Shown here in pieces: positions 11,480 through 23,738 of a DNA stretch of 64,000 nt. The stretch lies in the NCBI GenBank assembly GCA_023213395.1, contig CM041465.1:70377741-70441740 (forward strand), in the 5' to 3' direction. The position numbers and the translations under genes were made by a program. The DNA is from Cycas panzhihuaensis (Eukaryota; Cycadophyta). Each line of letters starts with the position of its first letter. Position 1 is the first letter of the stretch. The notes under the pieces are model-generated. The model ran no database searches and was not told the DNA's origin. It saw only the letters and a list, made by a program, of their open reading frames with translations.

Positions 11480-12178
11480 ATGATCTTGGAGGTGTCATCA
11501 AGGATTTGAAAGCATCTTCAAGAGAATAAATGTTGAAAAGTCTAAAAAGTAATGGTGAATTTAAGACGAAAAGGCTCATTCTGTAAATTTTGAGTGGTTT
11601 CACTATAGATTTTGAGGTAGAAGTACAAAAATTGTAGCAAAATTAATTTTGGCTTGCTTTTTTTTTGTCACTGTAATTCTAGGACAGATGTGCAACCTCA
11701 ACTTTAAAGAGCCATAACTTTTGCTATAGGTATCCAAATGACCTCATTTTTTTTTTTGATTATGTGCATTTTTGAATTTACTTTCCAATAGAAGCGGTTT
11801 GAGGCTTATCAGAGTTCAAAGTAAAAAAATATTAACATTTTATCAACAAGTACTATTTCAGCTTATAGAAACCCTAACAGTGAAATTTTTAAAAGGGGCA
11901 TAACTTTTGATCTAGATATCAGAATTCAATTTCATTTGTATCGTTGGAACTGTATTTCATAGGTCGTCATCTGACTCCATATTTTATATATTTTTGAGCT
12001 ATATATATATTTTTCATAAATAAAATTTTTAAAATTAAGGGTTTCATACTATATTTTCTTAGCCATTAAGACCGTGGTCTCAAAACCATTACTCGTGAGG
12101 CCCAATATATAGTTTTGTATCAAAATTAGGGGATAATAGGATATAGACACCCTTAATCTCTTCTATATCCACATTATC

Positions 12179-12520
12179 ATGGCTAAAAAAATGCCCATAT
12201 CACACATCTTTAATGCGGATGGGACTCTTTTTGTAAAAGATTTGGTTAAAGATATGGATGTATATTGAAAATCACTTGATGATAACTACATGTACAATGA
12301 GGAGATGACTAAAATAGCCTCATTATATCTACAAGGAGAGGCTTATCTTTGTTTTAAATATTAGTATAACCAATATTATCTCTTTAATACATTTTACTGG
12401 CTAGCATTAGCTCTCCGTAAGAAATATAATGATTCGTGGTGGAAAGAGATGAAAAGTCTTGAACAAAACAAACAAGAAGCATGACAAATACTTGAGAAGT
12501 ATAATCGCTATGTGGGATAA
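12179..12520 (+). pseudogene. Element B decayed Gag-like frame
   Basis: Begins ATG with MAKKMPISHIFNADGTLF and contains TKIASLYLQGEAYLCF, which resembles the Gag segment of plant Ty3 elements where a hydrophobic K-x-x-L-A-x-x-Y-L-x-G-x-A run precedes aromatic residues. Three in-frame stops occur before a final stop at 12518-12520. It probably no longer makes protein. Which autonomous family donated it cannot be told. Confidence 0.45.
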
Positions 12521-12583
12521 GGAATTCTTCCAACTCCACAAAGTCAAGAATAAAAGAAAGATTATGAGGAGTGTCAAGAGCAG

Positions 12584-12759
12584 GTAACAGAAGTTGTTTT
12601 CCATCCCACACCACTGGCTACACCCAAGGATAATGAAGAAAAGACATCACCAATAATGGAAGGACAAACTAAAGAGGAAGTAACAAAAGTTATTTTCCAC
12701 CCCACACTATCAGTGGCACCTAAGGATAAGGAACAAAAGGCATTACAAATAGTTGAAAA
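12584..12759 (+). repeat. Two-copy 96-bp tandem duplication in element B
   Basis: The segment from 12584 recurs from 12680 with a period of 96 bp, an exact multiple of three. Both copies encode V-T-x-V-x-F-H-P-T followed by a PKDxE(E/Q)K stretch, so a 32-residue protein unit was duplicated while still in frame. Confidence 0.75.
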
Positions 12760-13065
12760 AAAAAACTAAAGTGGAACCATATCAACATCCATATTATCAA
12801 GAGGCCCAACGCAACAAAACTTATCAAGTAAGGCATTCATCTACTATAAACACCATGTAAAAATAACATTCAAGCTTATGGTTTCAACATTACATATATC
12901 CAGAGTATATTAGAGGATATTCAGGGTGTATCAAGATCAACTTGGGATGGATAAATCCCTATTCCATGCATAACTTTTCTGCCAACATTCGTAAGAACCA
13001 TTGATTGAAGAATAATAACAAGAGATGGTCATTAAATCAGGATGCTTCGAGGGCGAAGCATTTTT

Positions 13066-13078
13066 AGGGGGGAGGGTA
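13066..13078 (+). other. Element B polypurine tract
   Basis: AGGGGGGAGGG runs directly into the 3' LTR start at 13079. It would prime plus-strand synthesis. Confidence 0.8.
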
Positions 13079-13325
13079 TGTTATGATCCTCCACTATATG
13101 AGGTTACTCGTACTGTATTTATCCCACATGCATAAGTCTAAGAGATGGGCAGCCTTAATAGCCCCATATATATGTATGTAATGTATAATGAGATCATCAT
13201 GATGTATTTTGTAATCTTATGTTAATGACTGTTCTTTAAAACTTCATCTTTTTCTTTATCTTTTATCTATCATTTTCTATTTCTATTTCTCTATGTTGAA
13301 TAGTAACATGAATAGGTTCGTTACA
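13079..13325 (+). repeat. Element B 3' LTR
   Basis: 247 bp, same ends as 11218-11464, followed by the target copy AGTTT. Confidence 0.93.
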
Positions 13326-14344
13326 AGTTTTTCAATAGGTAACGAATCATAGTATTGATCTTATTTGATTTCATTCCTTTTATTATTCCCTCATTTTAAA
13401 AGAAAATTTGAATATATCAATGATATGTATTTGATTCAATTAGATCATATAAGATTCAAGGATCCCTTTGGTATCCTATAGACTCCAATTGTGATAGAAT
13501 CTCTCTATTATTTGGTTTGGTACCTGGTTATGGATAATAATTTGGTTATGATTGATTGCATGCAAACTTTATGGTATAGAAATCATTCATTATAGCAGTA
13601 GTAAATCTTTCAGATATCTCTTTTCATTTTATAAGCATTCTCCAAAAAGAAAATAACATGTAATGAAAACACAAATCTTTTTATAAACATTACATATTAT
13701 TGAATCTCTTGGTGATTTACATACATAGTTGCATGTTGTATTAATTGCATTTCACATTAATTTCTCTTTCATTAAAAGTGTATGTTGCATCTAAAAAATA
13801 GTTTCTTTATTTTATTTTAAGTGTGTTTTATCTTTTAAAAAGATAATAAAAAACAAAAAAGGATATTACATGCATGAAGTTAGTTGTTTTGCTTGTTTAT
13901 GTGTTGGAAAGAAGGTGGATAGATCTTGTAGTTTCATTGATTGCTTTTATGATTTTATTTCATTAAAAAAAAAAAGAGAAAACCTTTCCATCACTTAGCC
14001 CTTCTTCTTTATTTAAGTAAAACTCTAAAGGTTGAAAGAATAGGAGGGAAGGAGTCCCTAGGAAGGACGCAAGAGACATGTTTAGTGTAATTTCGAATTC
14101 AGAACTACTCCATCTAGTTATGTAGGATAACAGATTTAATCACCCCTTTTATATCCTACTATTTCATTGATTCATTCATACCTTTATTAAATAGCATAAT
14201 CAGGTGGAGACTCTTTCTTAGGAGTTGGAAAAGGTGCTCCTTTTGGTTCTCTTAGGCTTCTTGTCTCTTAGTTTAGATTTGAAACAAAGTAAATATTTGG
14301 TTGATTAAGAGATATTTGGTTTAGGTATAACTAAAGCACACCTA
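13326..14344. other. AT-rich sequence between elements B and C, no gene recognised
   Basis: Continues the sequence interrupted by B. No LTR pair, conserved motif or long frame is visible on either strand. A poly-A run lies near 13965. The border with element C is set only by where integrase similarity stops. Confidence 0.5.
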
Positions 14345-15289
14345 GAATACAAAAAACTTTTGAATTCATTTGAGATGAATTCTCCCCCATTATTTGATCT
14401 AAGGGAGAGGATCTTATATCCACTTTATTTCCATATAAACAATTTGAAGTCAATAAAACATTAGTAAGCATATGATTTGAACTTTAGAAAATATATCTAA
14501 GTTTTTATTATAAAATCATCAATGAACATCATGAAATATTTAGCTCCTTTAGGTGAGGGTACATCCATAGGACCATACAAATTTATGGAGACTAATTGGA
14601 AGGGACCTTGTGCTATATAGTTGTTATCTGGAAAGCTCTTTCCATGTTGCTTTCCAAGTAGACACCCTTTGCATATTTCTTTATTTCCTTTAATAATAGG
14701 CAAACCTTTAATCATTTCTATTCTTTTCATTAGAGCTAAGCTACTTAACTTAGATGACTAAAATATTTGTACCATGTGTTATTTCCAACTTCAATAGAGG
14801 CTTTCAACACATAGTTATCTATTAAAGGAATGACTAGCTTAAATAATTGATCACTAGATATTTATCCCTTGGCTACAATAACTTTGTTCATTCTCTTATA
14901 TTTAATTATGCATTTACTATTATCAAAGATGACCTTATAATCCTGTTCCATCATCTACCTATGAAAAGTAGGTTTTTCTCAAGGTAGGTACATGTAGTAT
15001 ATCATCAATGTATCTATATTATCCTAATTCTATAGTTATGGTAATGTTACCTCTGCCAGTTGACTCATGTGAAGTGTTGTCCCAAAGTATAATCTTTTTC
15101 TTTTTAGTTATATCAATAGTTTTTAAAATTTTCTCATTATGCATTATATGAGTTAAGCATCCTAAAATTATATACCAACTATTCTCTTCCTCATTAGCTA
15201 TAAGACTTGATAAGAAAAGTCTATCATTTTCTCTACCTTTAGTTACTATATTTGTACTTCCTCTTTATTGGCTTATATTTTTGGCAAAG
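14345..15289 (-). pseudogene. Element C protease, Gag-pre-integrase and N-terminal integrase remnant
   Basis: The clearest part (14730-14497) reads CKGCLLGKQHGKSF, the zinc-binding end of the Gag-pre-integrase domain, then NLYGPMDVPSPKGAKYFMMF and DDF, the start of the Copia integrase catalytic core. A second core segment NNGGEFISNEF lies near 14378-14395 on the minus strand. Many stops occur elsewhere. The frame fails just after this segment, before the catalytic Glu region would be reached, so the integrase is incomplete and inactive. Confidence 0.7.
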
Positions 15290-16413
15290 TAGTGGTCCTC
15301 TATATGTCCAGTTTTGTGGTAATATGAGTATTAGATTAGTCCTCTATTTCTTTGACCATGGCTTCTTCTTCTAGGGGACCATCTTCCTCTAGAGGTTGAT
15401 CTACCTCTTTCAAAAAATAGGGTTTGATTTTACCCTTGACAACCCATATGATTTTATCCTTGAAAACATTAACTTGGTTCTAGATAACTCTCATGTCCTT
15501 GATAATGATTTTATCAATGGAAACAATGATTTTATTCTTACATTCTACCTTAATTATGGAAGTTGTTTCTCCATTAATACCTTAGATTTAGTAGTTGATA
15601 TCTTTAAGGAGGTTCTTGATATTGTCACCTTAATTGATGATATCTAAGAGTTGATTCTTAATATGTCCTTTGGTTCTTAGGATTTGACTCTTGATTTATC
15701 CTTTAGTTCTTTTCTCCTCTTCTAGGGGATGGATCCCTCCCCCTAGAACTTTTTCCTTGGTTGCTTTTCTTGATTCTTACCTTTGTGATAAAGGCATATT
15801 CTAAGGTTTCTTGTCTTCCTTTCTTCTCTTCTACAACAAGGAGCATAGTACTCAATTATTTAATCTTGAGGGTACTTAGGTCCTTTGAAATCTTGATACT
15901 TATAGCTACCATTTCAAATCTTTTAACTTCTCCAACATATCTTGATATTCTCTCTATAACCCCTTATTTGGTTAATACTTCTCTAAGGGATATTATCTGC
16001 TTGATTGGATCTTAAACCTTAGTAATGAATTCATTGACACTTTCTCTTAGCAACATCTTCAAATTATCGAACTTGCTTCTAAGGGATTGAAGCTTAGTTG
16101 ATGTGGTTCCTTTATAAATCAACTTTAGAGTGTCTTAAGCTTCCTTCAATATAGTGGCTTTACTCACTTTAGGAAATATATGGTCCTATAGAGCATAAAA
16201 AATAAAAGATAAGGCTCCATTGTCCTTTTTAACATATTCTCTATAAACTATTTTATCATTCAAGGTGGTATTTTCTCCAAGGTCATCAAATTCTTCTTCA
16301 ATAAATTCCCATATATCTTTGGCTATAAAGATTGATTTCATCCTCTTACTCTAATTAAAGAAGTTGGTTCCATCAAATTTAGGTATAATCATGTTGCTAA
16401 AAGTTATTGCCAT
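15290..16413 (-). pseudogene. Element C Gag with decayed zinc knuckle
   Basis: From the ATG at 16413-16411 the minus strand reads MAITFSNMIIPKFDGTNFFN, a Copia Gag start, followed by an IAKDIWEFIEEEF segment and IYKGTTSTKLQSLRSKFDNL, the helix that precedes the linker. A C-x-x-C-x4-H-x4-C knuckle is recognisable near 15330 but has lost cysteines (HKTGHIEDHYFA remains). The first stop (TAG, minus strand of 16351-16353) sits where the family has Trp. The Gag is close to those of elements D and E. Confidence 0.7.
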
Positions 16414-17487
16414 TGTAACTCAACTATGTTTATTATACCCCAAAAGATTTAACTTTATTTATGCCCTATCTACCTAGGGGATTATAATCTAAAGTTCTAT
16501 ATCTTAGGATCTCCAAGGAGAGCTTTTAGTTTCTATCCTATCTAATGGTGCCTACCTACAAGTGGCAAACTAAGAACCTAATATACTGGTATGTGAGCTT
16601 AAGGCTTGATATACTTTAGTACACAGGCTACTAAGAAGGTTAAAGACCCCCATAATTTATTGGTACACTTGTGTCAGTCTTATACCTAATGGCACATCTA
16701 TTATTGATGGCTTGACCAACTAAGGCACTCACCCCCTTCGGGTCTAGCCTAGTCTCCAAACTCCAAAAGGAAAAAGCTTCTCCACCTTAGCCTGCCACCT
16801 AATATACTTGATAGCCAATGGTTTTCTCAACAACTTAGAGTAGACCAAAGGCATGTACAGGGTGGTAATTTTAGGGGTCCTAATCATTCTCCTTGCAAGG
16901 CTAAAAATAATGATGGTTAGTTCAGGAGTTATCTTGTTAATGTGTAAATATTAATTTTAATTATGGTCTTCTTTACAAATAGGGTTCTTTTTACCAAAAG
17001 TTGAGAAAACTTATAAGTAAATAAAATGAAATTAATTTAAATGACACTAAATAAAATAAATTAAAGTGGTAAAAGGGTTTAGAGCATTCTTGTTTGTAAA
17101 AGATTAACCCAATATTATTTGCTTCAGCTTCAAGAATAAACCTACATAAAATTAAGTACAAAATACTTATGAGATAAAATAATGAACTAAAATATGTTAA
17201 TGATTCTTAGTACAATGATGTAGCATCAATATCCTTGAATATTAAAAAAAAGAACATTAAAAATGTTGAAAAATACTCAAGTAAGGACTAATTAAGTAGG
17301 TCAACTTAAACAGCTTAAAAGCCCTATAAAAAAACTTCAAATTAGTCCCAAACTAATTCTAAATTGAAGAGCTATGAGTTAGCTTTCGAATTATTTAAAC
17401 CATTCAAAAGACAGACTCCTAGATTAAAAGTTATTATAGAAAATATAAGGACACCTCTTTATGGATGAAAAACAAAAGAAGGATTCC
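16414..17487 (-). other. Probable 5' leader of element C, non-coding
   Basis: No open frames or family motifs. It lies upstream of the Gag start on the minus strand. A GC-richer patch at 16500-16900 contains short CCT- and GGC-rich words. No primer site or LTR end was found before D begins at 17488. Confidence 0.4.
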
Positions 17488-17803
17488 TATTAGGTTAATG
17501 TTCATTACCTAACTTTACATTGGGATCATATGAGCCATTCCCAACCATCAGGTAAGATTATTTTATTTGTGTTTATTATTATTTTATTATATTTTAAATT
17601 TAGGTTGAGGTAGGCTCTTTCTCACTTCCCAGATATATAATTTGGGTGTATTAAACCCTAGTGTTTATCAACACCACCAAATGTATGGAAATATTAATGT
17701 TATGATTTTTTAATATGGATTGATATTATTATTTAATATGCTTTTGAACATGGCTTAAATATGTGAATGCCTACTCCACTCTCATCCCCATTTACGTTCT
17801 TCA
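17488..17803 (+). repeat. Element D 5' LTR
   Basis: 316 bp, TATTAGGTTAATG to CGTTCTTCA, matched by 33315-33628 with about 45 differences by hand count. Confidence 0.85.
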
Positions 17804-17804
17804 T

Positions 17805-17819
17805 TTTGTATCAGATCTT
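17805..17819 (+). other. Element D primer-binding site (tRNA-Met type, mutated)
   Basis: TTGTATCAGATCTT starts two bases after the LTR and differs from the usual TGGTATCAGAGC-type site at a few positions. Confidence 0.65.
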
Positions 17820-20255
17820 AACACACCTATGCTTATATTTATGAAACTCCTCCATTATATTCATTTATATTGTACCTATAAGTATGACCTTTGCTTTGTC
17901 TATGTGAAGAAGAAGACCTGCATTCATGAGTTGTCGAGTGCTCCAAGACTATAGCTACTAGGTGGTATCAAATGTCATAGACCTATCATTTAATAAATGT
18001 GTGGACACTCTTATATTCACCCTAGTTGAGCTCAGACTCTCACATGTAAAGAGTGCTTAACATCGATGTTGGTGATTTTGAGGAAGGATTGTTCCCAACT
18101 CTCAAAGAAGCTTCCTTTATCGTTCATAAATTGGTGGACCCAAGGGTTTGTTCTTTGGTTTGTGACAAGCATAGAGTCCAAATACATCAATCTTTGGTCT
18201 ATGATAAGCATAGAGTTAGATTGAATTCATGGGACATTTCATCAGTAGTTGCCTCAAATAGTCTAGGCTTAATGAGGGATCCACTTATTTTAGTATGTCA
18301 TTAGAGTTGAAGGCAAATCAATCACTGAATGCATTGCAATGTGCAGTTCCTATGATTAGTTTTTGAGGGTACCTAAAAGAGTGACACCCCTGCGCATGAC
18401 CTGGTGTCTCATATTCTCCATTTTTTATTACTAGCTTTACATGTTATGCATTGCTTGCCTTAGTCTAGATCTGCTCTCCACCTCTATTCAAATATGTAAA
18501 TTGATAAAGATTAGATGGGAATCTAGATAGATCTTTGATTTTTTGTTTGCCATTTGGCTCTATATGGTGCTCTCTGCCTCCATTTAGCTCTACATAGCAT
18601 GCCCCTCTTTGAATATGTGTGATTTACACCTTTGTCTGCTCTACATGGTGCTCTCTACCTACGTCACTTCTGTAATTTTTTTTTTCTTTTTATTTATTTA
18701 ATATTTATGAAAAAATATATACTTACCTATGATTAATCTCCTACACCCCCATTTAGGATTGAGATTAATCGAGTTAATCAATCTTTTGGTGAGATTTCAT
18801 CAATTTCTCTATTATGCAATCGCCCTATTAATAGGCGTTTAGTTTTATTAATTTACTTATTTTTTTTCTAAAGTTTAAAATCAATTAAATTAAATTAGAT
18901 TGAGATTTCAAGTTTGGAAGTGCAATTTTACTTTAGCCCTTTCCATGTCAGTAGTTGGTTATATTAAGCCCCACATGACCTTATTTTTTATGTTAAGGGG
19001 GTAGATTTCAAATCCATATTAACCATTTTTTATAATTTTAGGTTTTAAGGGGATTAACTATATTTTATAATTTTTCACGTCTGTTGGCCCCTTTAGGCCC
19101 TAACAGGTGGTCATATTAACCTCCACATAACTAAGGGCCTCTCGCCTAAGGGGCTTAACCCCCCCTTACTTAATTTTATTGTCTCAAAGGGGTCTTTATA
19201 CAATTTTTATTATAACTTTTGATCTAGAAGTCTATTTTTTAAATGATTAGACCCGTGAGAAAGGTATTTTAATTGTCTATATATTGAAGTGGTTTTTAAT
19301 GAGATTTTAAGCTATTTTGTAGGGTTTTGAGGTTTGTGAAATTAAGGATTTTAATTAGCCCTAGTTTAACTTATTTTTAAATATTTTAAGCTATTTTTTT
19401 ATTCTAACTTAGCATACTTATATAATATTGAGTTATTAATCTATTGTTGATAGTTTTTTATCTATTTTAGAAGCTCACAGCTAAATTTTGTAGCTAATTA
19501 GCCATACTTTAGCCTCCTTAAAAGAAGGATCCCTTTTAGAAACAAATGCCTTAAATTAATGCACTCAAACTCTTTATAACTCTATTTTAAAGCTGCTACT
19601 TTATTTTTCAGCTCATAAACTTAACTTTAGATCTCATTCAAAGCATATTTTCTGCTCATTTAATGTTATTTTACCTATTTAAAGCATTCACTTAAAAGTA
19701 CATTTAAAGTTAAACAAAAGAGCATATTACAAGATTACATTCAAAGCATACTTTGCATTTTGTTATAGTTTGAAAAGGACTTATACATAAGCATATTTAT
19801 TGCTCATTTGTTCTTAGTTTATTCACTTATATAGTGAAGCTTAATTTAGTTTCTTTCTTGCTCATTTAAAAGTTACTTTTACCTCATTAGTAAAGCATCT
19901 TTAAAGTTGATTTAAGGCCATATCTATTGTATAAAACTCAAATAAGATGCATTATATTATATAATTATAAGTTCATTTCATAGGACTTTATCTTTTAAGG
20001 TTTGCATATATCATTTTAAAAGCATCATTCATTGTATATTTATTTCATTTCAAATGTGAATATTTATCTTGCATTGCTTTTATTTAAAAGGATATATACT
20101 TTTCATCTTATTGCTTAGTTACCTTCTTTTCATTTGATTAAGAAGGAACCTTATTGAAAGATCATGTGAAAGGAGATTTATTAGATATTTCAAGTTGTTT
20201 TCTTATTAGATGTTAAAAGGAATCTTATGTGATTAATAAGATCGTAGTGTTTATA
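17820..20255 (+). other. Element D long 5' leader with short tandem repeats
   Basis: About 2.4 kb without a convincing gene. It contains a 39-bp direct repeat (copies from 18151 and 18190, sharing AAGCATAGAGT) and three degenerate copies of a GCTCTACATGGTGCTCTCT-like unit at 18551-18660. Part of it (18720-19150) resembles the reverse complement of 33640-34000. Confidence 0.5.
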
Positions 20256-20624
20256 ATGGCAACTTATCTATATGACATGATAATTCCCATATTTGATAGC
20301 ACTAAGTTTTCAATTTAGAAAAACTTGATGAAAACACTCCTTATCACTAAAAATCCATGAAATTATATGAATGATAGTTACCATGACTTAAGTGTCAATT
20401 CTAGTTTAGAGGAAGAACAAACATTTAAAGAAAATATGAGAAAAGATAATGAGGTTTTAGCCTTATTTTTCTATGCATTAGCTAATGCTATATTCACTAG
20501 TATAAGCGAAATAACCACTTCCAAAACTGTATGGGATATCTTGGAATCAATTTATAAGGGAGACACTTTAGAACTAGATGAACTAATTATATTGATGATG
20601 ATTTTTATATGGGATAAATGTTAG
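20256..20624 (+). pseudogene. Element D Gag remnant
   Basis: ATG at 20256 opens MATYLYDMIIPIFDSTKFSI, with the Copia Gag FDxxxFxxW pattern except that the Trp codon is TAG (20316-20318). A second stop follows 18 codons later, then an 85-codon open stretch with KTVWDILESIYKGDTLELDE, matching the same region of C and E. The frame stops soon afterwards and no zinc knuckle or pol follows before E interrupts at 20946. Confidence 0.7.
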
Positions 20625-20945
20625 AGTAGGTGAACTTTGTTGTATTGGTTAATGTTGATGACTTTAATAAAACTAATGATCACATTATTATATTTGATGA
20701 GGTTGTGTGTACCTTTGACCTAATTAACTCTAATAAGGCAAAAGATCAAGAAGATAAATATTGTAAAGAAGCCACTCATACTCATTTAAATCAAGTTTAG
20801 AAGTCATATAAACCATACTTTGTTGAAAATGACTATATTGCAAGTATAATACTATAGGTTAATGATCACTTTAAGGATGGTGACAAAGCTAATAGACATG
20901 TGTTTAATCTCTCTCTTAAAGTTTTTCTAAAGTATAAGTACTATA

Positions 20946-21341
20946 TATAGGAAAAATATTGTAGGAGAATAGGGCAAAACAAATACAAAGAATTATATAG
21001 ATTAATACTGCAATACATCAATGTAGCATAAATTGAAAATCCATTGTAGTTATTCCATTGTAGTGAAGAGAGTTACAAATTTCCCAAATAAGGGCTGTGT
21101 CTAAAAGACACTAGGGTTGCACATCCCTTAATATTTATAATTTGGAGGAGGAGGGAAACTCCTTAACCCATGAATTCAAAATAATAATAAAATGATGTTA
21201 ACTTAACTCAAATGAAACTAACTTAACTCAAAGTTAAACTTACCTCGATATGTTGAGCATCACATATCTAAATTAAAGTTGATGAGGTGTACAATCCTGG
21301 TTGGAAAGGTGAGAGTAGAGTGATGACGATTAACTCCAACA
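20946..21341 (-). repeat. Element E 3' LTR
   Basis: 396 bp from TATAGGAAAAAT to AACTCCAACA on the plus strand. It includes a short tandem TAACTTAACTCAAA repeat near 21189-21230. Confidence 0.92.
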
Positions 21342-21352
21342 TTCTTCCCCTT
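21342..21352 (-). other. Element E polypurine tract
   Basis: On the minus strand AAGGGGAAGAA abuts the start of the 3' LTR. Confidence 0.75.
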
Positions 21353-21710
21353 AATGTCATCACAAACACTTGTATCTTTTCCTTGAACTTATAGAACTTG
21401 TACTTGAAAAAAACTTTAAAATTTTGATCTTCACCAACATGCTTCAACCTTCTTGCAACATATGTCTTTGTATCATGAAGTAATTCAAAAAACCTGTAAG
21501 TAAATGATGCTTGATTCAAGCAGGTATGTATAGATGCAACTTTGTCTTTGTCAATTGAAATATTGAGAAAAATTTGAATTCAAACTTTATCTTTTGTAAT
21601 CTGTATACTGTCAACAACTGTCATATCATAATATTCCTTTTTGTCATATCAGATTCATTCTCCATCATGTCATAAGATTTATCCTCCCTCTCAAATGGAG
21701 GAGTAGATAC
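21353..21710 (-). other. Element E region between Gag remnant and polypurine tract
   Basis: Minus strand after the Gag stop; an 83-codon open frame (21519-21268) resembles no domain I know. This is where pol would be in an autonomous element, and nothing of it remains. Confidence 0.45.
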
Positions 21711-21942
21711 TTATCTAGCAAGTTGGTCTTGTATTTGATCTGAATCTTCATTGGTTTTGTCATCATGATCCACCTGTTCTATCATCTGTCTCACATGCTC
21801 AACAAAAATATCATCAAATACAAGGAGGGTATCTCCCCCATAAGTAGAAATTAATGTATCCCAAACAGATTTAGAGTTCGTTAATTCTCAAACCTTTGAA
21901 AAAATATCATCATGAATAGTACAAAATAATAATGCTAATGCT
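21711..21942 (-). pseudogene. Element E Gag remnant, downstream half
   Basis: Continues the Gag frame interrupted by F: SKSVWDTLISTYGGDTLLVF then an acidic VDHDDKTNEDSDQIQDQ tail and a stop at 21713-21711. A TGA (minus strand of 21888-21890) replaces the Trp expected after SKV. The tail is not a zinc knuckle, so the protein was short even before F inserted. Confidence 0.65.
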
Positions 21943-22160
21943 TGTTGAGATATAATGTTTTATCTAGGATAGAAAGGGGGGTCATGTTAGACCCACCCAT
22001 AAATGTACTCATGAGATAATGCCACTTGGCAGAGTCTGAGTGATCGGTTACATTAGAAGGTTGTAACCATCACATAACTCTTGTGTATTAAAGCAAATTG
22101 AATCTCAATAGAAATATGAACATTCTTTCCTCTGTCAACTTTTTGCTCGGGTTTTCAACA
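21943..22160 (+). repeat. Element F 5' LTR
   Basis: 218 bp, TGTTGAGATATAATG to GTTTTCAACA, nearly identical to 26881-27099. Confidence 0.97.
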
Positions 22161-22173
22161 TGGTATCGAGCAG
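22161..22173 (+). other. Element F primer-binding site (tRNA-Met type)
   Basis: TGGTATCGAGC directly follows the LTR; it matches the usual site except around CG. Confidence 0.8.
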
Positions 22174-22813
22174 CTCGCTTAATCGATCTTTTTCTTCCTC
22201 GTAAATTCCTTCCACAATTATCTCACTAAGGGTGCAAGAGAAGATAAAAGCAGAGATGCTTTTCGAAAGTTAAAGACCACAGATTTCTTCAAGGTACGGA
22301 ACTGCATTTGACTGCACGGAATTGTACAGACTCAGAAAATTTCAAAGTACTTGATTGAAGCGAAAATTTGTGGGGAGGTAGATCCAAGACGCCGAGCATA
22401 CTTTTCTTCCGGAGCGAGTCCGCTTGAGGTCGCTTTGCAGCCAAAAGCCCCGAACCAAATCCGCTTTTCAAGGGATTCTCTCAAAATCTCATCGATTTGC
22501 ATCAGAATCGGGTAAAATCATTCCCAAATCTTCTCAGAGACAAGATTTCAAGTTTGCAACTCAAATCGAAGGATTTAATTCAGTAATTTTTCAGATTTTC
22601 TCTCAAAACTAAAATTTGCCCTAGCCGTCGTTTTTCATTTAAACCTAGATTTCTCTCATTTGAGAAAAAATTTTAAGAATCCGTCTTTAGATCCCGAATC
22701 TACCGAGATACCTACATTTTGAGGTACATTTCATTTTGGCCGCATAACTAGGGTTTTGTACGAATTCCATACACTGCATTTGACGATCCTCTGTAATGTG
22801 TTTTGACCAAAAA
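22174..22813 (+). other. Element F leader
   Basis: 640-bp untranslated leader between primer site and Gag start; open frames here are short and unrelated to proteins. Confidence 0.6.
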
Positions 22814-23738
22814 ATGTCTTCCTCTCTCATCACTCGTCGAACCGTAAAAATTGATCGGTTCAAATTTCCATGTATGGAGAATTAAAATGGAGACCATCGA
22901 GGATGAAAGATGCCCTGGAAATCGTCAAGGGACAGAGAAACGCCCACCTAATGGTGATGATAAATTAAGAAGTTGGATTGAAAGAAACAACATGGGTAAT
23001 CTCATCTTAAAAATGTCCATTTCGTATTCTCGCTCTTGTTTATGTCGAAAAACCGAATCATCCTTTGAAATCTGGAAATGTCTAGAAAATCTATATGGGC
23101 AAAAAAATAAGGCAAGAATCATTACTCTTAAAGAGGAGCTGTATAAACTTCATATGAAAGAAAATGAAGAGGTAGAAGAATTCATGCATAAAATCATCAC
23201 TGTGAGAAATAATCTCTTGAGTGCTGGAGGCATAATATCAGAACAAGATCTTGTGGAAATTGTAACAGCAAGGCTGCCAAAATCATTTGATACAATTGTC
23301 AACACCATCACTGATAGTGATAGGCTAGACAAATTAACACTTGATGAATCGATGTGTCTGCTCCTAAGACAGGAACAAAGAAACAAAAGATACGAAAGCA
23401 CGACGGAGTTAGAGGATGCATTTGCATCCAGATTGAATCTCGGGCCAAGAGGAAGACAACAATTTCGAGCACCAAGCAGAGTGTCAGATTTTAGAGGACG
23501 ATCAGATTTCAGAGGGCGTGGACGCTGGTCAAACTCCAGGGGACGAGGATACAACAGAGAAAATAGAATATGTTACAATTGTGGACGAACTAGACACTTC
23601 GCCAGCAATTGCAGGATCTTTGACATATGCTGCTACTGCGGACAAAGTGGACACTACCCTTATCAGTGTCCACAGAGACGAAATGAAATTTACAAAGGAA
23701 AACGACCTATCAGCGGACACAAAGAAAGAAAAGGATGA
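22814..23738 (+). pseudogene. Element F Gag with two zinc knuckles
   Basis: ATG at 22814 starts MSSSLITRRTVKIDRF, then a one-base shift near 22860 moves to the long frame (22851-23738), which carries FHVWRIKMETI, GNLILKMSISYS, LENLYGQKNKARIITLKEEL and an Arg/Gly-rich linker (RGRSDFRGRGRWSNSRGRG). Two knuckles follow: CYNCGRTRHFASNC and CYCGQSGHYPYQC, of which both keep their Cys and His ligands. The particle and RNA-binding functions would be intact apart from the one shift. Confidence 0.85.

Larger units (their letters stand above)
11218..13325 (+). mobile_element. Element B: small non-autonomous LTR retrotransposon (2.1 kb)
   Basis: Two 247-bp LTRs (11218-11464 and 13079-13325) start TGTTATGATCC and end GTTACA. 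The element is flanked by a perfect duplication AGTTT (11213-11217, 13326-13330). A tRNA-Met-type primer site follows the left LTR and a G-rich purine tract precedes the right one. The 1.6 kb interior holds only a decayed Gag-like frame and an internal duplication, with no pol. Structurally it is complete for replication in trans, between a TRIM and a LARD in size. Confidence 0.93.
14345..17487 (-). mobile_element. Element C: truncated Copia retrotransposon (leader, gag, protease, part of integrase)
   Basis: Minus-strand order is leader (17487-16414), Gag (from ATG at 16413), decayed zinc knuckle (about 15330), Gag-pre-integrase (about 14850-14650) and the first half of integrase, which stops near 14345. 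Reverse transcriptase, RNase H and the 3' LTR are absent, so the 3' end is deleted or cut off. D inserted into the leader at 17487/33629, so more of C's leader may lie beyond 33629. No LTR for C was found. Confidence 0.7.

Noticed and set aside
15396-15647. 83-codon Asp/Asn/Leu-rich plus-strand frame
   Set aside because: It is antisense to the linker between Gag and zinc knuckle of C and arises from low-complexity sequence.
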